From: Streptomyces sp. NBC_00358
GTDB lineage: Bacteria; Actinomycetota; Actinomycetes; Streptomycetales; Streptomycetaceae
Length of the DNA stretch: 64,000 nucleotides
Assembly: GCF_036099295.1 (NCBI RefSeq)
Contig: NZ_CP107976.1
Coordinates: 1,302,001-1,366,000, forward strand
Direction: 5' to 3'
Both the position numbers and the translations under genes were made by a program. Numbering within the stretch: position 1 is the first letter of the stretch; every line of letters begins with the position of its first letter. Below, piece by piece: positions 35,489-43,122 of the stretch. Under the pieces are notes generated by a model that was not told where the DNA came from, made no database searches, and worked only from the letters and a program-made list of their open reading frames with translations.

Positions 35489-35583
35489 GGCGAGGTGACC
35501 AACGGCCCACAGAAACAGGTCCGGCGGCGGGAAACCGTTGGAGCCGCGGTACCGATCGACCAGCGAGAACGAGGAGTTGTGCG

Positions 35584-37155
35584 ATGGCGAAGGCATATCT
35601 GGTGGGCAGCGGGATCGCGGCCCTGGCCGCGGCGACGTTCCTGATCCGCGACGGCGGCTTCAAGGGTTCCGAGATCCACCTCTTCGAGGAACAACGGAAC
35701 CTCGGCGGCAGCCTGGACGCGGGCGGCACACCGGACGCGGGCTACACGATGCGCGGCGGGCGCATGTTCGAGGCCGAGTTCCGCTGCACCTACGACCTGC
35801 TGTCCGGCATCCCCAGCCTCGACGACCCGGCCGTGTCGGTGACCGAGGAGATCCTGGCCGGACATGAGGACTTCGCCTGGGACGACATCGCCCGGCTCGT
35901 CGACGGGGACGGCAGGATCGTCGACACGTCCTCGATGGGATTCTCCGAACATGACCGGCTGGAGCTGGTCCGCTGCCTCGCCACCCCCGAAGCGCACCTG
36001 GACGGCAAGCGGATCACCGACTGCTTCGGCGAACACTTCTTCACCACCGCCTTCTGGTTCATGTGGTGCACCACGTTCGCCTTCCAGCCCTGGCACAGCG
36101 CGATCGAGTTCCGCCGCTATCTGAGGCGCTTCGTCCACCTGTTCTCCGAGTTCGCCTCCATGTCGGGCATCCACCGGACCCGTTACAACCAGTACGACTC
36201 CATCGTCCGGCCCCTGACCGCCTGGCTCCACGAGCGCGGCGTCACCGTGCACACCGGCTGCCACGTCACCGACCTCGGCTTCACCCCTGGCGTCAGGAGC
36301 GGCACGGTCGAGACCATCCACCTGAACCGGGGCGGCAACGACGAAACGGTCACCGTCACGCCCGAGGACCTGGTCCTGGTCACCAACGGGTCCATGACCG
36401 ATGCCTCCAGCCTCGGCTCGCACACCTCCGCGCCCCGGCCGGCTCCGCATCGCTCGGACGCCTGGCTGCTGTGGCACCGACTGGCCCGCGGCCGCGACGA
36501 CTTCGGCGACCCCGACGTCTTCGACAAGCACGTCAAGGAATCCCGCTGGGAGTCGTTCACGGTCACCGCCAAAGACCCCGCCTTCCTGAAGGCACTCGAA
36601 GATTTCAGCGGCCGGCCGACCGGAAGAGGCGGACTGATGACCCTCACCGGGTCCAACTGGCTGCTCACCATCGTCGCCAACCGCCAGCCCGTCTACCGTG
36701 ACCAGCCGGAGGACGTCGGGGTCTGGTGGGGCTACGGCCTCTTCCCCGGCCGGGCGGGCAACCACACGCCCAAACCGATGACCATGTGCACGGGCCGCGA
36801 GATCCTCGACGAGGTCCTGCACCACCTTCCGTTCGACGAGCGGACGGCGGCCCGGATCCGGGAGACCTCCACCGTCGTGCCCTGTGTGATGCCGTACATC
36901 ACCAGTCAGTTCCTGGCCCGCCGCCGCGACGACCGGCCCCGAGTGGTCCCGAAGGGGTCCGTCAACCTCGCCTTCATCGGGCAGTTCGCCGAGGTGCCCG
37001 ACGACGTCGTCTTCACCGTCGAGTACTCCGTACGCACCGCCTGGACGGCGGTGGCTCGGCTCCTGAAGCTGGACAAGCAGCCGCCGCGGGTCTACAAGGG
37101 CCATCACGACCCCCACGTACTGGCGGCCGCCCTGGAGACCATGCACCGTCGATAG
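35584..37155 (+). CDS. ohyA: Oleate hydratase (fatty-acid hydratase, FAD-binding)
   Basis: 523 residues from MAKAYLVGSGIAALAAATFL with GAGGAG upstream. The FAD-binding GSGIAALAAA is followed by the hydratase signature segments MRGGRMFEAEFRCTYDLLS, WFMWCTTFAFQPWHSAIEFR and YNQYDSIVRPLTAWL, and ends with QFAEVPDDVVFTVEYSVRTA. It adds water to the cis-9 double bond of unsaturated fatty acids. It should be cytosolic or membrane-associated. In the island it may adjust membrane lipids during hypoxia or detoxify fatty acids; this is inference. It converges on a universal stress protein gene. Confidence 0.88.
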   Translation: MAKAYLVGSGIAALAAATFLIRDGGFKGSEIHLFEEQRNLGGSLDAGGTPDAGYTMRGGRMFEAEFRCTYDLLSGIPSLDDPAVSVTEEILAGHEDFAWDDIARLVDGDGRIVDTSSMGFSEHDRLELVRCLATPEAHLDGKRITDCFGEHFFTTAFWFMWCTTFAFQPWHSAIEFRRYLRRFVHLFSEFASMSGIHRTRYNQYDSIVRPLTAWLHERGVTVHTGCHVTDLGFTPGVRSGTVETIHLNRGGNDETVTVTPEDLVLVTNGSMTDASSLGSHTSAPRPAPHRSDAWLLWHRLARGRDDFGDPDVFDKHVKESRWESFTVTAKDPAFLKALEDFSGRPTGRGGLMTLTGSNWLLTIVANRQPVYRDQPEDVGVWWGYGLFPGRAGNHTPKPMTMCTGREILDEVLHHLPFDERTAARIRETSTVVPCVMPYITSQFLARRRDDRPRVVPKGSVNLAFIGQFAEVPDDVVFTVEYSVRTAWTAVARLLKLDKQPPRVYKGHHDPHVLAAALETMHRR

Positions 37156-37246
37156 GCGAGGGAGCTACGAGGGCGCTCCGGCGCAGACGGGTGGGCGGGC
37201 GCGGCGAAGCTCCACCGGGACCGCCCGTTGTCCGCCGGCCGGTGAG

Positions 37247-38077
37247 TCATCCATGGGGTACGACGACCACCGGGCAGTGCGCCCGGTGCAGCAGGGTGCG
37301 GGCGACCGGACCCAAGCGCGGCCCGAGCACGCTCGTGCGGCGGTGCGCGCCGATGACGACCACGGCAGCCTCCCGGGTCGCCGCCAGCAGTTCGGCCGCG
37401 GGAGCGGCGCGGACCGCGCGGATCTCCACCGTGACACCGGGGTACCGGTCCTGAAGTTGTGTGAGGGCGTAACGGGGTACGGCCTCCTCCGCCAGGGCCT
37501 CGATGGCCGGCCGTTCCTGGCCGGGACCGGGCGTCGGCACAAGGGAGGGAAGCTCGGGGGTGATGTGCCGATGGCTCCAGGAATGCAGCACACTGAGCCT
37601 CGCACCGCGCCGCTCGGCCTCTTGGAAAGCGTAGGCCGCCGCGTGCGTGTCCGTGTCGTCCGCGAGTCCGAGCAGCACGTCCTGCCCGTCGTCGCACGGG
37701 TGGTCCCCGCGGACGACCAGGAGCGGTCCTTGCGCGAGCGCGGCCAGCCTCAGACTCACGGAACCGAGCGTCGGACCGGTCAACGCTCCCAAGCCGCGTG
37801 TTCCCACGACGATGAGGGCCGCGTCCGCGCTCTCGCGCGCCAGCGAACGCACCACCCCTCCCTCCGCCGCGACGGCCTCCACCGGCAGTTCCGGATACCG
37901 CGCACGGGTGCGTGACACGGCATGGCTCAGGACCGGTGCGGCCTCGTCGCGGTCGGGAACCGCGTACAGCACGCGCAGTCCGGTGCCGTGCCGGACGGCC
38001 TCGGCGGCGGCCCAGTCCAGGGCCCGTACGGAGATCAGAGACCCGTCCACTCCGACGACTATGTGATGCGAGGTCAT
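37247..38077 (-). CDS. Universal stress protein, two tandem USP domains
   Basis: 276 residues from MTSHHIVVGVDGSLISVRAL. Domain 1 (about 1-140) has the ATP motif GTRGLGALTGPTLGSVS, fitting G-x2-G-x9-G-S; domain 2 (145-276) ends VVVIGAHRRTSVLGPRLGPV with a degenerate motif. Tandem USP proteins are hallmarks of the DevR and OsdR regulons and probably bind ATP as a dormancy signal. A double dyad lies 130-170 bp upstream. Confidence 0.88.
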   Translation of the reverse strand: MTSHHIVVGVDGSLISVRALDWAAAEAVRHGTGLRVLYAVPDRDEAAPVLSHAVSRTRARYPELPVEAVAAEGGVVRSLARESADAALIVVGTRGLGALTGPTLGSVSLRLAALAQGPLLVVRGDHPCDDGQDVLLGLADDTDTHAAAYAFQEAERRGARLSVLHSWSHRHITPELPSLVPTPGPGQERPAIEALAEEAVPRYALTQLQDRYPGVTVEIRAVRAAPAAELLAATREAAVVVIGAHRRTSVLGPRLGPVARTLLHRAHCPVVVVPHG

Positions 38078-38203
38078 GGCTGCACCCGTCCCTTCCCTGG
38101 ACGACCGATCGACGGAAGCGACGCTCGACGAACGCAGCGGCCTCCGCGAACGATGCTCCTCGCGGGTTGGCGCCTCGGGCAGCGGCCGGGAGAACCCGTG
38201 GAG

Positions 38204-38240
38204 ACGCCGAACGGCCCTTGTTTCAAGGGCCGTTCGGTCC
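38204..38240. promoter_or_regulatory. Head-to-head OsdR/DevR-like boxes forming a 14-bp perfect palindrome
   Basis: CCGAACGGCCCTTG and its exact reverse complement flank TTT. Each arm contains one island half-site pair: GGGCCG-TT-CGGTCC on the right and the mirror image GGGCCG-TT-CGGCGT on the left. The block lies between USP and XRE-PPOX genes that are both on the - strand, so it is upstream of the USP gene. It could also act as the terminator of the XRE-PPOX gene. Confidence 0.65.
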
Positions 38241-38289
38241 GGAAGAGGGAGGGCGGTGAGGTCCTGAGAGTTCCCGGGAGAGACCCGGT

Positions 38290-38964
38290 TCAGACCACGA
38301 TGCGGCGTCCGGTGAGGGCATACGGTTCGATCCGCACCCACATGTCGCGCCTGCCACCGGGCCACGGCGCGCTGTACGCCTGCTCCCCGAGCCGGTGCTC
38401 TTCATCGGTGTCCGTCACCTCGCGTGCGTACCCGCGCGCCAGCACGCTCCAGCCCTGGCTGAAGGTGTCGTCGACACGGTCGACCTCGAAGGCGACCAGG
38501 CTGCCGGACGCCAGCGACGGCGTGGCGCCGCGGGCGGTTCTGAAGACGATCGTGTCATCGACGACGCTGTAGTTGACAGGAACGATCACCGGTCCGAGCT
38601 CCGTGGACACCGCGACCCTTCCCACACCGTGCGTCGACAGCAGCTCAGCACACTCGACCCTGCTCAACTCGGTGAATTCGGGAGAGCGCCCGGCCTGTTC
38701 ACGGCCGGACGGCACATCGGCGTCACCGCCGGTGAGCTCCGAGACCGTGGTCCGCAGGGCTGCCGCCAGCGTGAGCAGTGCGCTTCGGCCGGGCGCGGCG
38801 TCAGGGTGCCGTTCCAGGTGCGTCACGTAGCTGGGGGCCATGCCCGCCCGGGCGGCCGTCTCCTCTGTCGTCAGCCCGAGTTGGGCCCGGCGGGCGGCGA
38901 TTCGGCGGCCCAGGTCACCCGAGGGCAGACCCTTCGTCCCGTTCGTCTGCGTCTGTCCGGTCAC
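38290..38964 (-). CDS. XRE helix-turn-helix protein fused to a PPOX flavin domain
   Basis: 224 residues. Residues 15-80 form an XRE/Cro DNA-binding domain (LGRRIAARRAQLGLTTEETA, RAGMAPSYVTHLERHPDAAP). Residues 95-224 form a pyridoxamine-5-phosphate-oxidase-like domain (LSRVECAELLSTHGVGRVAV, VPVNYSVVDDTIVFRTARG, LVAFEVDRVDD, ending ALTGRRIVV), which usually binds FMN or F420. This may be a flavin- or redox-sensing regulator. A truncated PPOX copy occurs elsewhere in the island. Confidence 0.85.
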   Translation of the reverse strand: MTGQTQTNGTKGLPSGDLGRRIAARRAQLGLTTEETAARAGMAPSYVTHLERHPDAAPGRSALLTLAAALRTTVSELTGGDADVPSGREQAGRSPEFTELSRVECAELLSTHGVGRVAVSTELGPVIVPVNYSVVDDTIVFRTARGATPSLASGSLVAFEVDRVDDTFSQGWSVLARGYAREVTDTDEEHRLGEQAYSAPWPGGRRDMWVRIEPYALTGRRIVV

Positions 38965-39228
38965 GGCTCGTCACGTCCTCTCGTCGGGCCGCCGAATCGG
39001 CGACCGCCTTGGGCGACGGCTCGCCGAGACCGCCTTGAGGGCTCCGGTGCCGGCGGTGCGGGCGAGGACGTCGCGGACCTCCTCCCTGCGCTCCGGGGGG
39101 AGGTGCGGGTGACCGGCGGCGCGGTGGGCAGCCGGTCGGCGGCGTCCGTGCGCAGCACGACAGGCCCGTCTTCCGAGTACCGAGATGCCTGATACATCCA
39201 TATTGCCCAGTATTCACCCGGCCCGCTT

Positions 39229-39242
39229 GGGCCATCCGGCCC
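39229..39242. promoter_or_regulatory. OsdR/DevR-like box, GGGCCA-TC-CGGCCC
   Basis: One half-site is perfect and the other has one change. It lies upstream of the possible decayed ORF on the - strand and 265 bp from the XRE-PPOX start. Confidence 0.5.
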
Positions 39243-39407
39243 TATCACTCCGCGAACGTCCCTTGCCGTCGGTCCGGCGGCGAGGAGGCGGCCCGACAGG
39301 CGCAGCCGTCGGACGGCTGGGTTCTCCCCTGCGGCCCCGTGCGCCGTGTCCCGCTCCCCTCAGGGGCAGGAATCCCGGGCAGGGCTCCGGCGGTCTCGCG
39401 ACCTCTT

Positions 39408-39452
39408 GGACTGAACGGCCCTTTCCGACGGTTGAGTTGACCCGAGCGGCCC
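39408..39452 (+). promoter_or_regulatory. Two OsdR/DevR-like boxes, centres 31 bp apart
   Basis: GGACTG-AA-CGGCCC and GACCCG-AG-CGGCCC each have a perfect right half. The 31-bp spacing is three helical turns, as with paired DevR boxes. They lie 85-130 bp before the second Rv1733c-type gene. Confidence 0.6.
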
Positions 39453-39536
39453 TGCGGTGACACCTGCTCGGCCCATGCCGCGGCACGGCCTCGGCTGTCA
39501 CCGTCGGAAGTGTCACGACGAGGAGGAGGCGGGCCC

Positions 39537-40004
39537 ATGCCCAGGGTCAGGTACGCGAAGAAGCGGCTGTGGCGGTGGCGCGGCAACCCACTGCGACGAC
39601 GCGATGACCTCGTCGAGGCCTGGATCGTGCCGGCCGCGTGGACGGTCTTCGCTGTGGGCGGTACCGTCGCCGCGCTGGTGACCGCTCATGGCGCGTACGA
39701 GATGTTCGCAGAGCAGCGAGCCGAGCGGCAGTCCGCCCGAGCCACGCTCCTGAACGCGGTTCCCATCAGCACTCCGACGATCGGTGGCACCCCCGATCAC
39801 AAGGCGGCAGCCGTGCGCTGGACGGCGTCCGACGGCTCCACCCGCACCGGCCGGACCCAGGTGAACACCGGACTCACGGCCGGATCAACGGTAACGGTCT
39901 GGCAGGACCGCCGCGGCCGTCTCACTGCCGCACCCCTGAACTCCACCGATGCGGCGATCGAGTCGGGCTTCCTGGGCGCCGCGTCCGCGTCCGCACCTGC
40001 CTGA
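39537..40004 (+). CDS. Rv1733c-type membrane protein, C-terminally shortened
   Basis: 155 residues from MPRVRYAKKRLWRWRGNPLR with GAGGAGGAGG upstream. It matches the other Rv1733c-type protein of the window in WRWRGNPLRRRDDLVEAWIV, one membrane helix and the domain VRWTASDGSTRTGRTQVNTG, VTVWQDRRG. It stops at GFLGAASASAPA, where the relative begins its second membrane helix, so the second helix and basic tail are absent. It may be a functional short form or a truncation. Confidence 0.78.
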   Translation: MPRVRYAKKRLWRWRGNPLRRRDDLVEAWIVPAAWTVFAVGGTVAALVTAHGAYEMFAEQRAERQSARATLLNAVPISTPTIGGTPDHKAAAVRWTASDGSTRTGRTQVNTGLTAGSTVTVWQDRRGRLTAAPLNSTDAAIESGFLGAASASAPA

Positions 40005-40142
40005 CCTTCGATCGTCCGGAGGAGCGCCCGGGAGAGCCATGGCAGGCGAAGATCACCGGCTCGTCGCGGGTGAACAGACATGTGCGAGCGGGACGAGATA
40101 CGTTCCCGATCCCGGTGCGGGCCTCTGAGCAGTTGCCCGCCT

Positions 40143-40188
40143 CTGTCACGCCTTCTCCAGTACTACTGTCACGCCTTCTCGGGTACGA
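40143..40188. repeat. 23-bp tandem duplication over the USP stop codon
   Basis: Two 23-bp units starting CTGTCACGCCTTCTC differ at three bases. The duplication repeats the last codons (GAG AAG GCG TGA) of the USP gene, leaving a second stop just downstream in another frame. Confidence 0.7.
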
Positions 40189-41041
40189 CCGCGACGGCAC
40201 AGGCGGCGTGGTGCAGCACCCCGTGGGCGACACGCCCCAGTTGGAGCCCGAGGTGTCCCGTGTCGCGGCGCGCCCCGACCACCAACAGGTCGGCTGCGTC
40301 GGACGCGTCCAGCAGGACCCTGCGGGCCGGACCCTCGACCGTGCGCCGGCGCAGGTCCACATCCGCGGGTACGTCTTCCAGGGCCTTCTCCAGGACCTCG
40401 CCGGCATGCAACTCGTGCAGGCGCGCGGGTTCCCCGGCGAGCAGGGGGTGGTCGGTGGTCTCGTGCGCCGGGCACCGCCAAGCCCGTACGGCGTCCAGGG
40501 GCGCGTGGCGCAGCTTCGCCTCCTGAACAGCGAAGTTCAGGGCGGCGGAGTCCGTCGTGCTCTCCCCGATGCCCACGACGACGCGACCGTGCGTCCGGGC
40601 GCGGGCCTGGTTGTCGTGGCTGCCGCGGAGCACGATCACCGGGCAGTCCGCACGGGCGGCGACCGTCAGGCTGACCGATCCGAGCAGCATCTCGACGATG
40701 CCGCTGCGGCCGCGGGTGCCGAGCACCAGCGCGGCGGCCTCGCGTCCCTCGCGGACCAGCGCGTACTCGGGCTCCTCCGGCAGTACGTCGGTGGAGATCT
40801 TCAACTCGGCCCGGCGCGAGCCGGCACGCTGTGCGGCGGTCCGTACGATGCTCTCGGCCGTGACCTGTTCGGACGGCTTGGCGAGGTCCTGTGCGAGCGC
40901 GGCGCCCTCGTAGCGCTCCCAGAGGGAGGCGTACACCAGCCGCAGTGGTGCCCCGCGCAGGGCGGCCTCGTCGGCCGCCCAGTCGACGGCTCGCAGGCTG
41001 GGTTCGGATCCGTCGACGCCGACGACGATCGGGAGAGCCAT
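40169..41041 (-). CDS. Universal stress protein, two tandem USP domains
   Basis: 290 residues from MALPIVVGVDGSEPSLRAVD; a GTG three codons earlier overlaps the small upstream gene. Domain 1 carries GTRGRSGIVEMLLGSVSLTV (G-x2-G-x9-G-S, ATP-binding type). Domain 2 has GARRDTGHLGLQLGRVAHGV, where the first Gly is followed by R-x in place of the second Gly. It is translated after the 48-residue protein and the next USP gene, in one operon behind the DoxX gene. Confidence 0.87.
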   Translation of the reverse strand: MALPIVVGVDGSEPSLRAVDWAADEAALRGAPLRLVYASLWERYEGAALAQDLAKPSEQVTAESIVRTAAQRAGSRRAELKISTDVLPEEPEYALVREGREAAALVLGTRGRSGIVEMLLGSVSLTVAARADCPVIVLRGSHDNQARARTHGRVVVGIGESTTDSAALNFAVQEAKLRHAPLDAVRAWRCPAHETTDHPLLAGEPARLHELHAGEVLEKALEDVPADVDLRRRTVEGPARRVLLDASDAADLLVVGARRDTGHLGLQLGRVAHGVLHHAACAVAVVPEKA

Positions 41042-41046
41042 CGGTC

Positions 41047-41193
41047 TCACCGTCCCGCGCCGAGAACGAGGACGATCCGGGCCTCGCCCTCGACGCGCGG
41101 CACCTCGCCGGTCGAGTCGTCGACGGTTGCGACGGGGCGGGCCTCGTGGATGGCCAGGGGTTCACCTGGCGCTCGTACGACCACTGTCTTCAT
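41047..41193 (-). CDS. Small protein of 48 aa in the USP operon
   Basis: MKTVVVRAPGEPLAIHEARP is the start and EGEARIVLVLGAGR the end. GAGGAGAAG precedes the ATG, and the stop overlaps the start region of the next USP gene, which is good evidence for translation. The segment VATVDDSTGEV resembles the fragment VFDQTES before the carbamate kinase gene. No known domain; the function is unknown. Confidence 0.6.
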   Translation of the reverse strand: MKTVVVRAPGEPLAIHEARPVATVDDSTGEVPRVEGEARIVLVLGAGR

Positions 41194-41216
41194 GGGTCTC
41201 TTCTCCTCGGGCTCGG

Positions 41217-42161
41217 TCAGCTGTGCGGGACGACGGCGACGGGGGCGGTGGAGTGATGCAGGACGGAGTGCGTGACGTGTCCGATGTGGGCGCCGAGGGA
41301 GCTGCGCCGGATGCGCTGGCCCACGACGACGAGCGAGGCCTCGCGCGAAGCGTCCACGACGAGTGCGGCCGCGCTGCCGTAGCGGGAATCCTCGACGGCC
41401 TCCACGTCCGGGAACTTCTTCCGCCATGGGCCCAGCACTTCGGCCACGGCTTCGGACGCGCTCAAGGACAGCGCCTCGTGCAGGGCGGGATTGACGGGCG
41501 TGCCGTACGCGTAATAGGGCGGCGGGTACCAGCCGTGGACGACCCGCAAGGACGTCGCACGGCGCTTGGCGGCGTCGAACGCGAACTCGATCAGCGTCTC
41601 GTCGGGGTGCTCGACGTCGAGTCCGAGAACCACGGGCCGGAACGGCGTAGCGACGGACGGAGCACCCCCCGGGGCCAGTTCGTGCTCGTCCGCGGCTGTC
41701 TCCCGTGCCCGGATCATCACGACCGGGCGGTCCGCCTGAGCGACGGCGGACAGCCCGGCCGATCCGACCATGAACCCGCCGATCCCGCCGAGGCCGCGCG
41801 AGCCCAGGACGAGCAGTTCGGCGCTCTTCGCCACCTCCGCCAGTGCGTCACCCGGGTGACCGGAGAGCTGCTCCGTGCGCACCTCGACGCCGGGGTGACG
41901 CAGCCGGACCCCCTCCGCGGCCTCCTGGGGAATCCTCCCCCCGCCTCCGGCCGGGGGTACCCCCATCCCGCTTCGCCCGGTCCGGTGCCGCTGGGTCTCG
42001 GCCCCCAGGAGCGGGGCCTGAACCATGGGCTCCGGCACCGGCTCCCACACGTGCGCGATCTTCAGCGGCAGGCCGCGCAGTTCCGCCTCCCGGGCCGCCC
42101 ATTCGGCGGCGGCCCGGCTCTCCTGCGAGCCGTCGAGACCTACGGTGATGGTGCGGAGCAT
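41217..42161 (-). CDS. Universal stress protein, two USP domains with an inserted segment
   Basis: 314 residues from MLRTITVGLDGSQESRAAAE with AGGAGG upstream. Domain 1 is interrupted after LLGAETQ by an insertion, RHRTGRSGMGVPPAGGGGRI, encoded by a GGGGGTACCCCC-containing palindromic stretch. The ATP motif GSRGLGGIGGFMVGSAGLSA follows. Domain 2 ends GQRIRRSSLGAHIGHVTHSV and VAVVPHS. It is a close relative of the 314-residue USP at the far end of the island, which has the same insertion. Confidence 0.88.
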   Translation of the reverse strand: MLRTITVGLDGSQESRAAAEWAAREAELRGLPLKIAHVWEPVPEPMVQAPLLGAETQRHRTGRSGMGVPPAGGGGRIPQEAAEGVRLRHPGVEVRTEQLSGHPGDALAEVAKSAELLVLGSRGLGGIGGFMVGSAGLSAVAQADRPVVMIRARETAADEHELAPGGAPSVATPFRPVVLGLDVEHPDETLIEFAFDAAKRRATSLRVVHGWYPPPYYAYGTPVNPALHEALSLSASEAVAEVLGPWRKKFPDVEAVEDSRYGSAAALVVDASREASLVVVGQRIRRSSLGAHIGHVTHSVLHHSTAPVAVVPHS

Positions 42162-42277
42162 GATCTCTGCCTCCTGGGGCTGGGGACGGGACTCCGGAGT
42201 CGGTTTCGAGGGGTTCCCAGTGCGGGGGCCGCGGCTCCCGAATCCGGGCCGCCCGGCTCCCCGCACGGCGGGGCGTG

Positions 42278-42299
42278 GTGGACCGGGTGATCGGTCCAC
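42278..42299 (-). terminator. 8-bp stem hairpin between DoxX and USP genes
   Basis: GTGGACCG pairs with CGGTCCAC across GGTGAT, 15 bp past the DoxX stop. It may attenuate transcription into the USP genes or be a regulatory dyad with a wide spacer. Confidence 0.5.
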
Positions 42300-42313
42300 G
42301 TCGGCGTGGGTCC

Positions 42314-42943
42314 TCAGCGCAGCCAGCTGTGGTCGCGGACGAAGGGCAGCCCGGCCCAGAGCCTGCCCGCGCCAAGGGTGTCGCCGGCGGCGACGGCGGC
42401 CAGGACGATCAGGGCGACGGCGTAGATCACGTGGTAGTCGACGAACGGGTTCGTCGACATGCTCGGCGTGCCGTCCGAGAGGTGCTTGACCGGCGGCCAC
42501 TCTGCGATCCACATCAGCGCCATCATCGAGGTGCCGGCGACGGCGGCGATACGCAGCGCGACACCGCCGACCAGGGCGAGGCCGATACCGAGGAGCCCGA
42601 GCATGAACAGCCAGTCGGCCCACGGGTCACCGGCCCAGGAGTGGAAGGCCGACTCCATCGGCCCGGCGGCGACGGAGCCGAGGAAGCCCTTCGTCGGCGA
42701 GCCGCCGTCGGTCCACCCCTTGCCGGAGGGCGTGGCGTAGCCGAACCCGAAGGTCTTGTCGAGGAAGGCCCACAGGAAGACGAACCCCGTGAGCAGGCGC
42801 AGGGACGCGAAGGCGTAGGCACGCGCTGAGTGCGTCGCGGCGTCTGCCGACACGGCCGGCCCGGATGCGGGAGCGGTCCGGTTCCTGCGGAACGACGGCA
42901 GGTGGAAGCCGGAGCTCCGGTGAGGCTGCTCGTGCACGGCCAT
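42314..42943 (-). CDS. DoxX-type membrane protein
   Basis: 209 residues. A 40-residue hydrophilic start precedes four helices; FASLRLLTGFVFLWAFLDKTFG and FLGSVAAGPMESAFHSWAGD, then FMLGLLGIGLALVGGVALRI and FVDYHVIYAVALIVLAAVAA, match DoxX/thiosulfate-dehydrogenase-like membrane subunits. These are linked to quinone-coupled redox reactions. It heads the operon containing two USP genes. The perfect island dyad lies about 100 bp upstream. Confidence 0.83.
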   Translation of the reverse strand: MAVHEQPHRSSGFHLPSFRRNRTAPASGPAVSADAATHSARAYAFASLRLLTGFVFLWAFLDKTFGFGYATPSGKGWTDGGSPTKGFLGSVAAGPMESAFHSWAGDPWADWLFMLGLLGIGLALVGGVALRIAAVAGTSMMALMWIAEWPPVKHLSDGTPSMSTNPFVDYHVIYAVALIVLAAVAAGDTLGAGRLWAGLPFVRDHSWLR

Positions 42944-43042
42944 GGTCGGGATTCCCTTCGAGGGCGGTCGGGTCGGTGTCTGACACCCCTCACCCTGGCC
43001 CTGTCCGCCGGTCGGCGACCGATGCCGAAGGTCCGCGACCGG

Positions 43043-43056
43043 GGGCCGAACGGCCC
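43043..43056. promoter_or_regulatory. Perfect OsdR/DevR-like box, GGGCCG-AA-CGGCCC
   Basis: An exact 6-2-6 palindrome followed by TCTTTTCAAAGG, 100 bp upstream of the DoxX start and between it and the end of the carbamate kinase gene. Confidence 0.75.
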
Positions 43057-43122
43057 TCTTTTCAAAGGCTGTTGGAAGTTGTGACGCACGGATGACGTTG
43101 GGGGTGGTGCCGCGCCTGCCGG

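Larger units (their letters stand above)
35024..35583. other. 560-bp intergenic region with regulatory dyads, no gene supported
   Basis: The region between the divergent kinase and oleate hydratase genes has open frames but none with a ribosome site and family-like sequence. It holds two island dyads, described separately, and a third poor match, GGTCCG-GT-CGGTCA, at 35404. Confidence 0.55.
38965..39536. other. 572-bp region with three dyads and a possible decayed ORF
   Basis: No intact gene is supported. On the - strand near 39000-39200 one frame reads MYQASRYSEDGPVVLRTDA and another continues LPPERREEVRDVLARTAGTG, so a small gene may have been lost by frameshift. Three island boxes lie in the right part, described separately. 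Confidence 0.4.

Noticed and set aside
42246..42259. GGGCCG-CC-CGGCTC as another island box
   Set aside because: Two bases off and next to a hairpin; too weak in GC-rich sequence to count.
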